A stretch of DNA of 63,785 bases. Origin: Chitinophagaceae bacterium (lineage in GTDB: Bacteria; Bacteroidota; Bacteroidia; Chitinophagales; Chitinophagaceae). A program made the position numbers and the translations under genes. The DNA lies in assembly GCA_018335935.1 (NCBI GenBank), contig JAGXRG010000046.1, positions 1 through 63,785 on the forward strand, in the 5' to 3' direction. Below are positions 39,306-47,885 of this stretch, piece by piece (position 1 is the stretch's first letter; each line of letters opens with the position of its first letter). The notes below the pieces were generated by a model. It did no database searches. It was not told the DNA's origin and saw only the letters and a program-made list of their open reading frames with translations.

Positions 39306-41200
39306 AAAGAATAACTTCCATACAATTAGAAAACTTTAGAGCCTTTTATAAAAGCTACGAACCAATTGTTTTGCCTAATGGCGAAAACCTATTGCTTTAT
39401 GGTGAAAATGGTAGTGGTAAAAGTTCCCTCTTTAAAGCGTTAAAAACATATTTTCAAAGTTCCAGAAATGCTGCTGGCTTCCCTTTTGAATTAAATAGCT
39501 ATGTAACAACACCATTACCTATTCAGGGTAATGTACAAATTAATTTTGTTGATGTTAACCCAGTAACAAGGCAAATTGTAGCGGGGTCAAATCAGCTTTT
39601 AACATTCAGCAATAATGTTTCAAATCACAATGTACAATTTGTACAAGATGCTGATTTGGTTAAAGGTTTTTTGGACTACAGAAATTTGTTATCTGTTTAT
39701 TTTCATAAAGAAGCCAATCCAAACCTATTTAATTTAATAGTATTAGAAATCTTAGGTGCTCACATTCCAGCAGCGGGTAATTATAATTTCGCTAACAAAT
39801 GGCAAACCCTAAATGAAAACTTAATTGATAATGCTTACACAAGAAATGACAGGTCACACCAAAATGCCTTAGCTGATTTACCAACTTATCAAGCTAATTT
39901 AAATCAAACCTTGAGCAGTGTTTTTAATGAACTAAACAGGCTTTTAAACACCTATTATCCTGACCTAAGAATACAATTAGGTTTTATTCTTCAGCCACTT
40001 ACATTTATTTATGGTAATGGTAAATGGGAATGGCATACTACAGCCGATTTACGTTTACAAGTAGTGAAAGATGGTAACTTAATTCATGGCGATTACAGTG
40101 AGGTTCTAAACGAGGCAAGGCTTTCAGCATTTGCAGTATGTTTATATTTAGCCTCCCTAAGAACCAATCCTTCAAATTTTGACTTGAAGTTACTTTTTCT
40201 TGACGATGTATTTATTGGTATTGATGCTTCAAACAGAAAACCCATTTTAGAAATTTTAAGAAATGAGTTTAATGATTATCAAATATTCATAACCACCTAT
40301 GATAAATATTGGTATGAGTTGGCACAACGTCATTTTAATTCATTTATGCCTGGCAAATGGTCATATGACAATCTTTATGTTGGCACTGAAACTGATGGAG
40401 CTATAACCTTTGATAAGCCTATATTAGTTCAAAACGATAATGAATATAGCAAAGCTATTTACTATTTGCATCACCCTCATAAACCTGATTACCCGGCAGC
40501 AGCAAACTATTTTAGAAAATATGCAGAAAGCATCTTGTCAAATGAATTAAATATTCCTTCCCATGAAATTAGAAATGAAGATTACTCATTGATTGAAAAT
40601 TATAAACTTACAAATTTGGTAAACAGTGCGTTGCATTTTGTAAGAAAAATAAGAGCAAATGATGCATTGTTAGTGATACTAAAAAACGCATTGCATACAC
40701 TTTTGCATCCTTTATCTCATTTCAATCTTACTTCACCAGTTTATAAAGTTGAACTAATTGAAATACAAAAGTGCCTTGAACTTTTAGAGCCATATTTAAA
40801 GAGTTTAGTACCTAACTATCGTCTTTTTATTCCGCATAGTAAGATGTTCAAATTGAGGTTCATAATTAATGCTACAGATACTGGTTACTATGAAATCTTT
40901 CCGAAAGAAGCTATTTATTTACTAAACGATGCAGGTACAATTACATTGTCAGAAGGTGAATGCCATTGCAAAACTTGCTATACACTACAAGGAATTAATG
41001 AAATAAGCAGATATAATTTTAATAACACAAATCCAGTTGCTCAATATTTATCTGTTGCAAATTCATACGATGTAGTGTATAATCATTTACATGGTCAAGC
41101 AGCTTACTCTCATATTCCCAGAGCATTAAACTATTCTACAGAATTTGAATTGAATGACGGGACTAACTGGCAACCTTTAAATACCTTAATGGTTTGGTGA
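39302..41200 (+). CDS. SMC/RecF-like ATPase (Hma-type ATPase)
   Basis: A 632-aa protein. Walker A is GENGSGKSS (about 34-42) after an FRAF strand typical of RecF/SMC ATPases. The ABC-like signature region is NEARLSAFAVCLYLASL near 275, and Walker B is LLFLDDVFIGID near 297. A later CxCxxC set (EGECHCKTC near 552) may bind zinc. It overlaps the methylase stop and ends 1 base before the SMEK-APAZ gene. It could be the ATPase of the Hma part, or also serve the Argonaute part. Confidence 0.8.
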   Translation: MKRITSIQLENFRAFYKSYEPIVLPNGENLLLYGENGSGKSSLFKALKTYFQSSRNAAGFPFELNSYVTTPLPIQGNVQINFVDVNPVTRQIVAGSNQLLTFSNNVSNHNVQFVQDADLVKGFLDYRNLLSVYFHKEANPNLFNLIVLEILGAHIPAAGNYNFANKWQTLNENLIDNAYTRNDRSHQNALADLPTYQANLNQTLSSVFNELNRLLNTYYPDLRIQLGFILQPLTFIYGNGKWEWHTTADLRLQVVKDGNLIHGDYSEVLNEARLSAFAVCLYLASLRTNPSNFDLKLLFLDDVFIGIDASNRKPILEILRNEFNDYQIFITTYDKYWYELAQRHFNSFMPGKWSYDNLYVGTETDGAITFDKPILVQNDNEYSKAIYYLHHPHKPDYPAAANYFRKYAESILSNELNIPSHEIRNEDYSLIENYKLTNLVNSALHFVRKIRANDALLVILKNALHTLLHPLSHFNLTSPVYKVELIEIQKCLELLEPYLKSLVPNYRLFIPHSKMFKLRFIINATDTGYYEIFPKEAIYLLNDAGTITLSEGECHCKTCYTLQGINEISRYNFNNTNPVAQYLSVANSYDVVYNHLHGQAAYSHIPRALNYSTEFELNDGTNWQPLNTLMVW

Positions 41201-41201
41201 A

Positions 41202-42701
41202 ATGAATAGAATCAATTACATAAATAAAATAAACACCTATGCAGCAAGGTTTGTATTAGAAGTAGAAGGCTTTAATGCTTCTAATCTTTATGATATAAAT
41301 ATTCATGCAGAAGGTTTTCTTATTCCTGTTTTAAATGAAGTGTTTGGTTTAAGATTAGAGAACCTGAATGCAACAGAAAAGAAAAATTATCCGGCAATTG
41401 ATTTAGCAGATTTTAAAAACCGGGTAGCATTTCAGGTTACAGCTACAAGCGATTTTGATAAAATTAAAACAACCTTAGAAAAATTTAAAGACCATAAACT
41501 TAATGCAGCCTTCGATGTGCTTTATATCTATATCATAACCCACAAAAAAGATAAATACAATGACGATAAATTAAAGTCATTCATCCCTGCCGATTTTGTT
41601 TTTTCTACTACAGAAAATGTAATTGATAAAGACAACTTATTGCAGAAGATTAATACACTTAGTTCAACCCTTAAAATTGAAACGATATCAAAAATCTATG
41701 AACATGAATTTTCAGAATTTCAGGTTCAGATGCGGCAAAAGACTTTTGTAAACGGATGCTTAAATACCGAGGCAGAACCCATTTGTCCTAATCTTTTAAA
41801 AATTTCCTTTCCAAAATACTTTTATCAGGCAGAACTGAACATTGATGAAGAGGCAATAACCAACGATGTAAATTCCTATCTCATTTCAAATAACAAAAAA
41901 CCTGTTAAGAAACTTAAACCGGGCAATCTTGTAAAAAAAGCATTAAGGGCAATTCATATAAAAGCAGGTGAATGGGTGCTACACGAAAAATATATTTATA
42001 CATTTCGGAATTTGGATGACAGAGCAGAGCCGTTCCGTAAAATAGTAGATATTGGTACAATAACGCTGATTGAGTGCAAAGACTATTATGAAAGCAACGA
42101 AAATACATTGAGGGTATTTAAACATCTTTTGCGTAATACCTTAATTGAATTATGTAAACTAAAAGAAATTGAATGGTACGGTCAACAGGAGATTTTCAGG
42201 TTTGCAAACAGTCAGATAGTGCCAAATCAAAAGAAAATAAAATGGAAAGGTAAAAATGAAGCAACGAAGACAGTAATTTTTGAAATGCACAATAAAAAAG
42301 AAGGTCATATTGTATGCTTTCGCAGCCTTGCATTTAAGAGTTCATTTTTAAATATCGAAAATGATTGGTATCTGGTATTGAACCCAACATGGAGTTTTAC
42401 CAATCCCGGCGGTTACAATTCAAGTAGGTTTGAATCAGCATATATGGCCGGTATAAAACGGCTGGAAGCCAACGGCTCTATTTATAATTACTTTAGATTT
42501 TTTAGCTATTACTTTTCACATAAAAATTTATTTACACCAGATTATCCTTACATAGAAATTCATGCTGCCGAAAAATTAAGTATTACACCAAGATTGGAAG
42601 AGAAAGCATGGAAACCAGTAAAGATTATCGAGAGCCACTCAAAGGATATTGATATAGAAATTAAAGCAGACAATGAATTAACCGATAATACCCTTTTTTA
42701 A
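41202..42701 (+). CDS. SMEK-domain APAZ protein, probable effector of the short Argonaute
   Basis: A 499-aa protein. Residues 1-140 match the SMEK domain pattern (DINIHAEGFLIPVLNEVFG, NYPAIDLADFKNRVAFQVTA). E37, D67 and the QVT at 78-80 resemble a PD-(D/E)xK or Mrr-like nuclease centre, which is an inference. From about 165 the sequence has APAZ character: strands and helices ending with WYLVLNPTWSFTNPGG near 389 and MAGIKRLEANGSIYNYFRFF. APAZ proteins bind short Argonautes and carry the effector. The 1-base gap to the ATPase gene and 3-base gap to the Argonaute gene indicate co-translation. Confidence 0.8.
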   Translation: MNRINYINKINTYAARFVLEVEGFNASNLYDINIHAEGFLIPVLNEVFGLRLENLNATEKKNYPAIDLADFKNRVAFQVTATSDFDKIKTTLEKFKDHKLNAAFDVLYIYIITHKKDKYNDDKLKSFIPADFVFSTTENVIDKDNLLQKINTLSSTLKIETISKIYEHEFSEFQVQMRQKTFVNGCLNTEAEPICPNLLKISFPKYFYQAELNIDEEAITNDVNSYLISNNKKPVKKLKPGNLVKKALRAIHIKAGEWVLHEKYIYTFRNLDDRAEPFRKIVDIGTITLIECKDYYESNENTLRVFKHLLRNTLIELCKLKEIEWYGQQEIFRFANSQIVPNQKKIKWKGKNEATKTVIFEMHNKKEGHIVCFRSLAFKSSFLNIENDWYLVLNPTWSFTNPGGYNSSRFESAYMAGIKRLEANGSIYNYFRFFSYYFSHKNLFTPDYPYIEIHAAEKLSITPRLEEKAWKPVKIIESHSKDIDIEIKADNELTDNTLF

Positions 42702-42704
42702 TTT

Positions 42705-44159
42705 ATGAAAGTTAGATACATAGAAGAACCCTCATTGCAATTTGGAGAGAACCAACATATCTGTCCTAAATATGGTATTTTCAATTATAGCCCTTTCGAT
42801 ATTAATCAGGTTCGTCCCCAAAGCATTACAATTGGTATTATTGGTAAAGGAGAAAGTGTAGATAAAGTTTTAGGCTGGATTGAAACTTGTAAAAATCATA
42901 TTGATGGGAAGCAAAGTAAAAATCCACACCCGAATTTATTTTTAAATTTTTGTGGTTTCAATAAAGAAGTAGGTTTTCACAGCGATATTGTTTATGATGA
43001 TTCTTATATCAGGAAGCTAAAAAATTCTGACTTCGATGAAATAATTAAAAAGAAAGAAAATCTTGAAGAAAGAATAAATGATATTGCTGAATTATATCTG
43101 TCTGAAATTAAATTCCTTTCTAAAAATAAAAACCCCGATGTTATCCTTTGTGCTTTGAGCGAAAATTTCATAACCTACATACAAGAAAAAGAAGTTGAGC
43201 CTGAAGAAGATGAAGAAACTGAAAAGGAAAGCAATTCAGGAGAATCCGAAATTGATGCAGATGACATATCCAGCAAAGAGCAAAACTTTAGGCGATACTT
43301 AAAAGCAAAAGCAATGCAGTTCAATGTTCCGATACAGATAGTAAGGGATAGGATTGCAAAGCCTACGGCTGAAATGCAGGATGAAGCAACAATAGCATGG
43401 AATTTCTTTACTGCTCTTTACTATAAAGCATCAGGCACTCCGTGGGCTTTAATCCGTAAAGATTCAGCAGAGACTACTTGTTATGCAGGAATAAGTTTTT
43501 TTAAAAGCCGAGATAAATCAACAACGCAAACGAGTATTGCCCAAATTTTTAACGAATTAGGAAAGGGTGTAATTCTAAGAGGCGAAGAGATTACCCTCAA
43601 AAAAAATGACAGAGTACCGCATCTTGCAGAAGAGCAAGCATTTAGTTTGCTTACTCTTTCTCTCAAAGAATATTATGATGCCGTAAAAATATATCCAAAG
43701 CGTTTAGTGCTTCATAAAACATCAAATTTTAGTGAAGGAGAAGTTTATGGTTTTACACAAGCTGCAAAGCAATTAAACATTAATCAAATTGACTTAGTTT
43801 CTATTCAATATTCAGATATTCGTTTGTACCGGGAAGGAAATTATCCGCCAATGAGGGGTACTCATTTAGCATTAACTGAAAAGCATAATATTTTATATAC
43901 AAGAGGCTCAGTACCCTACTATGAAACTTATCCTGGTAAATATATTCCCAAGCCTATTGAAATTAAATTGGCTTATTACGATGAATCTCCAAATCTGATT
44001 TGTGATGAAATAATTGCTCTCACAAAAATGAATTGGAATAACACACAATTCGACAGGCAAATGCCAATAACAATTGAATGTGCAAGAAATGTAGGGGAAA
44101 TTTTAAAATACCTTGACCCTGATGATGAGATGCAATTAAAGTACAGTTTCTACATGTAA
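42705..44159 (+). CDS. Short prokaryotic Argonaute (MID-PIWI), catalytically inactive
   Basis: A 484-aa short pAgo. An N-terminal region with FLNFCGFNKEVGFHSDIVYDD (about 79-99) and a MID-like segment FRRYLKAKAMQFNVPIQIV (about 195-214) precede the PIWI domain. PIWI strands include YAGISFF (260-266), where active Argonautes have Asp at the Ser position, and RLVLHKT (333-339), where the second Asp is also lacking, so slicing is not expected. The C-terminal NTQFDRQMPITIECARNVG is typical. It should use a guide to recognise nucleic acid and switch on the SMEK-APAZ partner. Last gene of the operon. Confidence 0.88.
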   Translation: MKVRYIEEPSLQFGENQHICPKYGIFNYSPFDINQVRPQSITIGIIGKGESVDKVLGWIETCKNHIDGKQSKNPHPNLFLNFCGFNKEVGFHSDIVYDDSYIRKLKNSDFDEIIKKKENLEERINDIAELYLSEIKFLSKNKNPDVILCALSENFITYIQEKEVEPEEDEETEKESNSGESEIDADDISSKEQNFRRYLKAKAMQFNVPIQIVRDRIAKPTAEMQDEATIAWNFFTALYYKASGTPWALIRKDSAETTCYAGISFFKSRDKSTTQTSIAQIFNELGKGVILRGEEITLKKNDRVPHLAEEQAFSLLTLSLKEYYDAVKIYPKRLVLHKTSNFSEGEVYGFTQAAKQLNINQIDLVSIQYSDIRLYREGNYPPMRGTHLALTEKHNILYTRGSVPYYETYPGKYIPKPIEIKLAYYDESPNLICDEIIALTKMNWNNTQFDRQMPITIECARNVGEILKYLDPDDEMQLKYSFYM

Positions 44160-44605
44160 TTTTTAGTTCTATGTCCTTTCTTTTTTTTAAATATTATTAA
44201 GAAAAATTTGGGGCTTACCCTTTGGGTCGGGCTATCCGTTACAAGTCCGGCACAAAGCCAATACACAGATCCTCACCGGGCTTTTCACTTCTATCCCTAA
44301 GCCAAAAGAAGCGGTGTGGCGAAGCCACGAATCTATTTGCACCCACCCAGCCCACACACAGGAACGGCTTGTGCAGTGGCTCACATCACAAAGCCAACGC
44401 TTCACTGCACTTGTGGTGTTGCCGTCATTTTTAACTGTCATACTTTTTGTGCCTATGCAGCAAAGCCATTTGGCACATTGCCTATTCCACTTCGTTCCAT
44501 AGTCAAAGAGCCAAGCCAACGCAAAGCATATCCACAAAAAGACGGGCTGCCCCAAAGCCCCTTCGCAGCCCTTATGCCAGTATAAAAATGCCGGAAGCAT
44601 ACTTA

Positions 44606-44701
44606 AACATAATGCGGCATTATAGGTTCGCTACGCATAGCCATCCTACGCTTATGTAAACATGCCAAAGCAATGGCTATCCTATAATACGCCATTATGT
44701 T
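44606..44701. repeat. Nested inverted repeat, candidate cruciform
   Basis: Outer arms AACATAATG...ATTATAGG (44606-44626) and CCTATAAT...CATTATGTT (44681-44701) pair except for four central bases. Inside them ATAGCCAT (44637-44644) pairs with ATGGCTAT (44673-44680). Confidence 0.65.
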
Positions 44702-44719
44702 AAGTAGCCAACACCACAT

Positions 44720-44769
44720 CCACATAAAGCAATGCTCACTCACAAAACCCATGAAATTGCTTTATGTGG
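44720..44769. repeat. Perfect 14-bp inverted repeat hairpin
   Basis: CCACATAAAGCAAT (44720-44733) and ATTGCTTTATGTGG (44756-44769) are exact inverse copies around a 22-base loop. There is no T-run after it, so it is not an ordinary terminator. Confidence 0.75.
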
Positions 44770-45298
44770 TAAGCCGTTCCTTTAGCCATCGCACCCACCC
44801 TTAAAACCCCACACACCCCAACCACCCTTTCAATGGTGCAGAAAAAAATAAAGCATGAATCTATTTGTTTGCCATGTGCTTGCGGTAGGTTCATTCTCTT
44901 CATTCAATTGTTCCGCTACATTCCGTTTCACTGCATTCCGCTACACCCGTTCATTGCGTTTATTTCACCAACCTCAGCACCGCACAGCAAAAGCAATTCC
45001 TTCCCTTCATTCCACAAACCTGAACACAGGCTTTCCGTGTCATGGCATCCCGATAGCCTGAGCACATAACCATTGCTACATCGGTATTGCTCATGGCACT
45101 GCAAGCCACCCAATACATTTGCTCCATTGCGTTCAGTCATTGCATTTGCTTTTTCCATCCGCACAGTACATCTGGTATGCTTTATTTTTTTCTGCGGCAT
45201 ATTACCCCGGCCAGCACACAAATACAAAATTCCGTTCCATAAAAAAATGATTTTTCAATTTCATCCTACCCATCCTACCTTTACTAATAATATTAGCA

Positions 45299-45532
45299 AT
45301 GCCTTTCTATCGGATAACTATATGGTTAAAGAATAAACGAAAGCCCGTTTCGGGCATCCGTTTTATAGACCAATCCAATATTGATATTGTCAATATCCAA
45401 ATGCAGAAACAAGCAAGGTTTCATTACAATGATTCTTTAATAATTGATGTTGAAGTAGCAATGCTATCAAAAAACAGTAGAGCAGTTAAGACACATCAAA
45501 AGGAAATTTTAGGCAAGTCAGGTAATAAGTAA
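45299..45532 (+). CDS. Small conserved-looking island protein (77 aa)
   Basis: The product starts MPFYRITIWLKNKRKPVSG and continues RFIDQSNIDIVNIQMQKQA, with a balanced amino-acid composition unlike the junk frames around it. A beta-strand-rich start followed by an amphipathic helical segment is seen; there is no membrane segment. Similar small proteins occur in Bacteroidota mobile elements as far as I recall, without known function. Confidence 0.55.
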   Translation: MPFYRITIWLKNKRKPVSGIRFIDQSNIDIVNIQMQKQARFHYNDSLIIDVEVAMLSKNSRAVKTHQKEILGKSGNK

Positions 45533-45617
45533 ATCTCTTTCTCTTTTTTAAAATCCCATAAGTCATACAAATAAAAAAATGCAGCAAAGTTAGTTGGCTG
45601 GCACAGCCCTATGCTTT

Positions 45618-45696
45618 AAAAAAAACAAGGAACTACGGCATAAACACAGCTCCACCGCACAAAGCCATCATTTATTCCGTTCCTCCTTGTTTTTTT
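45618..45696. repeat. Long hairpin repeat, copy 1
   Basis: AAAACAAGGAAC pairs with GTTCCTCCTTGTTTT (one bulged base), and inside it ACGGCATAAA pairs with TTTATTCCGT. The central part is shared with copy 2 at 46330-46409. Confidence 0.65.
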
Positions 45697-45814
45697 AGCC
45701 ACGCCACCTGATAAAATTGCTTTCTTTTTTCTTTTTTTTTTCGGTTTTTTTTCTTTTTTCTTTTGGGTTATGTATAGGCGGAGCGTAGCGGAGCAATCAT
45801 TAAATGCTCATACT

Positions 45815-46237
45815 ATGCACAGTCCAAAGTTTCAAACATTCAGCGTAAAACATCAAAGCACTTCATTTGAATTTTATATTCTTTCCAAAGGATTGAACAG
45901 CGGCAAGCCTCTTGAAAAACCTTGCCCAAATTCATTCGTTTGTATCTGCAAAAATCAGGATGAAAAAGACTTTTATTTCTGGTTGTTGTTCGGTTTATGG
46001 AAGGCAAAACATTTCCACCAATTACTAACAGGGTCGGTTATCCCTTTTATACGAATTGATGAATTTAAAAAGGAAGTAGCAACACAGGCAGAGCATGTAA
46101 GCAAACAAAAAACCGCATATACAAAAACCATAGACCAAATAAAACTGCTGGAGCAAAAGGAAAAGCAACTGCAACAATATCTGGCAGTCATAGCAGATGT
46201 GAAAAGGGCTACCATATACCGCTACCTGAAAAGATAA
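45815..46237 (+). CDS. DUF6943-like island protein
   Basis: The frame opens at 45770, but ATG 45815 (MHSPKFQTFSVKHQSTSFEF) gives the family-like start; product 140 aa. It contains LSKGLNSGKPLEKPCPNSFV, DFYFWLLFGLWKAKHFHQLL and SVIPFIRIDEF, followed by a C-terminal coiled coil (QIKLLEQKEKQLQQYL). I recall this pattern from a family often found in Bacteroidota mobile elements (DUF6943); function unknown. It lies between two copies of a long hairpin repeat. Confidence 0.65.
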   Translation: MHSPKFQTFSVKHQSTSFEFYILSKGLNSGKPLEKPCPNSFVCICKNQDEKDFYFWLLFGLWKAKHFHQLLTGSVIPFIRIDEFKKEVATQAEHVSKQKTAYTKTIDQIKLLEQKEKQLQQYLAVIADVKRATIYRYLKR

Positions 46238-46273
46238 AAACAAAATCCTGCCTATGAAATACGCTGTATGTGC

Positions 46274-46448
46274 AGTAAAAAATTTTTATACGCAAAAGTA
46301 GCAAGGGCGGGCAACCGCACAGACCCGACAAAAAAAACAAAAAGACTACGGCATAAACACAGCCCCAACACACAGCCCCATCTTTTATTCCGTTTCCTTT
46401 TGGTTTTTTAATCCGCCCTTGCTGAGAGAAGCGTATAAAATTTTTACT
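46274..46448. repeat. ~175-nt imperfect palindrome around long hairpin copy 2
   Basis: Nested inverted arms: TTTTTATACGC (left, near 46284-46293) with GCGTATAAAA (46431-46440); AGCAAGGGCGG (46300-46310) with CCGCCCTTGCT (46413-46423), exact; and the inner copy-2 unit (46330-46409) with ACGGCATAAA/TTTATTCCGT. The inner unit repeats copy 1 at 45618-45696. Looks like a non-autonomous element with terminal inverted repeats, or a structured RNA. Confidence 0.6.
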
Positions 46449-46985
46449 TATGCACAAGCAGCTTCGTATCATTTCCAGCAGGCGTTTATCAGTTTGTCCT
46501 TTCAGTAGGTCATTCTTTCCGCCGTCAGTTCCCATTTCGCCTCTTGCGTTCAGTCGTCATGCCAGGCGTTTGCCGGTTCATTACCATCCGCTTCCGGGTG
46601 TTGCAGTTTATCACTTGCCTTGCGGTGGTTGGCTTTGGTGTTTTCCATCAGGTCGCCGTCAGTTATCAGCATTACCCTTTTAGGGGTAGTGCTTTTTTCT
46701 TTTGATAGTGAGCTACCAGCTTACAGGGTTACGACCCTGTAAAGCCTTTATTTGACCTTACACACAGGATTTGAAACACTGCTTGACAGCAATTTATTTC
46801 CTACATATTTCCAATATGAGCCGTATATGATTGCACCATTTTGGAAAAAAAAAGCAAAGCAAAGCAGCGAATTACAGTGAAATTTAGCGATGATTGCTGC
46901 ATGATTGCAGAGGATGCACCGTGGGGATAAGGCATAAAAAAAGCCCCACCTTTACGGTAAGGGCATTTTTTGCAGTGGAAAATAT
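46449..46985. other. Non-coding stretch with hairpins
   Basis: Nothing gene-like is convincing. A minus-strand 32-codon ORF (46550-46648, MENTKANHRKASDKLQ) is possible but unsupported. Hairpins: AGCATTACCC/GGGGTAGTGCT with a T-run (46668-46698), and TTACAGGGT-TACG-ACCCTGTAA (46721-46742), a perfect 9-bp stem with a 4-base loop. Confidence 0.5.
46935..46972 (-). terminator. Terminator of the 267-aa gene
   Basis: On the minus strand GCCC...ACC pairs with GGT...GGGC, followed by seven T, 14 bases past the gene stop at 46986. Confidence 0.6.
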
Positions 46986-47789
46986 TTAGAAAACTTCATC
47001 AACTCTTAACGCATTGCCCGATGCAAAGAGGTAATAGTTTGAACCTACTTGCTGATAAAATTCGATGCCTACGCAATTTAAAACGCTTACTGTTGCGGTC
47101 ATTGTTGGCGAGCCTGGCAATGTAGTGGTTACGGTTGTTGCAGCAGTTACAGCGTTTAAATCAAGATACCCTGAATACTTAACGTCTGCAAGCTCATTCA
47201 ATGCAATATCAGTTGGCTCATACTTTCCGGTAGTGTCATTATAAACCCAATCGGAAACGACTGCAATCGCATTTACCAAACGGAAGTGTGTTGCACCTGC
47301 CGGAGCATTTACAAGGTTGGCAGGGTTGAAAGCTGGAATAGTAAATGTTGCACTATCACGGGCAACCGTATTTGAAAGTGAATAGGGAGCATTGAACAAA
47401 CCCGATAAACTCAAATTTGCATCAAACTCCAAGCCTTCCAAATACTGGCGTTGTGTTGAAATTTCAATAGCCCTTCTACCTCTTGCTTCTGATTGGTCTT
47501 CCAGATTTATTTGTTTCATAATAGCCGTAAGACGGCCAGTTAAACGAGGGTCAGAAAACTGTTTGATGATTTGGGAAAGTGCAACCCTTACGGATTTTGC
47601 AGCAGCAGCAGAGCCACCAAATTCATTCATGTTTTCACGGGTTCTAATAAACGCCGGGTCGTTGTTTATTTGCTCCGCAGATGGCCCACCTGCCATGCCT
47701 GCAAAGTCACCAGCAAGCCCTTTGATTTTGAAATGACGAACACCACCCATAGTGCCGTTGTATTTTACTAAGCCTGTTTGCCTTGCCAT
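46986..47789 (-). CDS. Unknown 267-aa island protein
   Basis: The N-terminus MARQTGLVKYNGTMGGVRHF and the segment NDPAFIRTRENMNEFGG are patterns I recall from a Bacteroidota mobile-element family of unknown function. The rest is alanine/threonine-rich and beta-strand-rich (VTAATTVTTTLPG), ending in a compact C-terminal strand pair. There is no signal peptide or membrane segment. It could be a structural or capsid-like protein, but nothing in the sequence proves it. It is divergent from the thermonuclease gene. Confidence 0.65.
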   Translation of the reverse strand: MARQTGLVKYNGTMGGVRHFKIKGLAGDFAGMAGGPSAEQINNDPAFIRTRENMNEFGGSAAAAKSVRVALSQIIKQFSDPRLTGRLTAIMKQINLEDQSEARGRRAIEISTQRQYLEGLEFDANLSLSGLFNAPYSLSNTVARDSATFTIPAFNPANLVNAPAGATHFRLVNAIAVVSDWVYNDTTGKYEPTDIALNELADVKYSGYLDLNAVTAATTVTTTLPGSPTMTATVSVLNCVGIEFYQQVGSNYYLFASGNALRVDEVF

Positions 47790-47885
47790 AACTATAAAAA
47801 TTTAGTTGTTTAAAAATGAAAAATTTTACAGTACAAAAATAAATCTAACTTCGTTATAAGTATTTGACAATCAATAGGTAAAGCA

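Larger units (their letters stand above)
44160..45298. other. Non-coding, C-rich stretch with strong inverted repeats
   Basis: No convincing gene in 1.1 kb: six open frames overlap in all directions with atypical composition. The plus strand is unusually rich in C and A and poor in G. Elements include a cruciform with arms at 44606-44626 and 44681-44701, and a perfect 14-bp hairpin at 44720-44769. A sequence near 44214-44252 (GGTCGGGCTATCCGTTAC) looks like an island-type conserved block, which I cannot name. It may encode a structured RNA or a transfer/replication origin. Confidence 0.5.

Noticed and set aside
31668..41200. DISARM or BREX system
   Set aside because: The methylase and helicase resemble parts of these, but drmA/drmB, pglZ and brxC-type genes are missing; helicase-methylase-ATPase fits better.
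44720..44769. Ordinary intrinsic terminator of the defence operon
   Set aside because: The hairpin lacks a T-run and lies 560 bases after the Argonaute stop.
44222..45336. Open frames on both strands at 44222-44659 and 44833-45336
   Set aside because: They overlap each other in up to four frames, have Cys/His/Pro-rich, low-complexity compositions driven by the C-rich strand, and show no start context.
46209..46535. Minus-strand 108-aa frame
   Set aside because: It crosses a long palindrome and the end of the DUF6943-like gene and has junk composition.
46450..46683. Plus-strand 77-aa frame
   Set aside because: Pro/Arg/Cys-rich shadow with no ribosome site, opposite a more protein-like minus frame.
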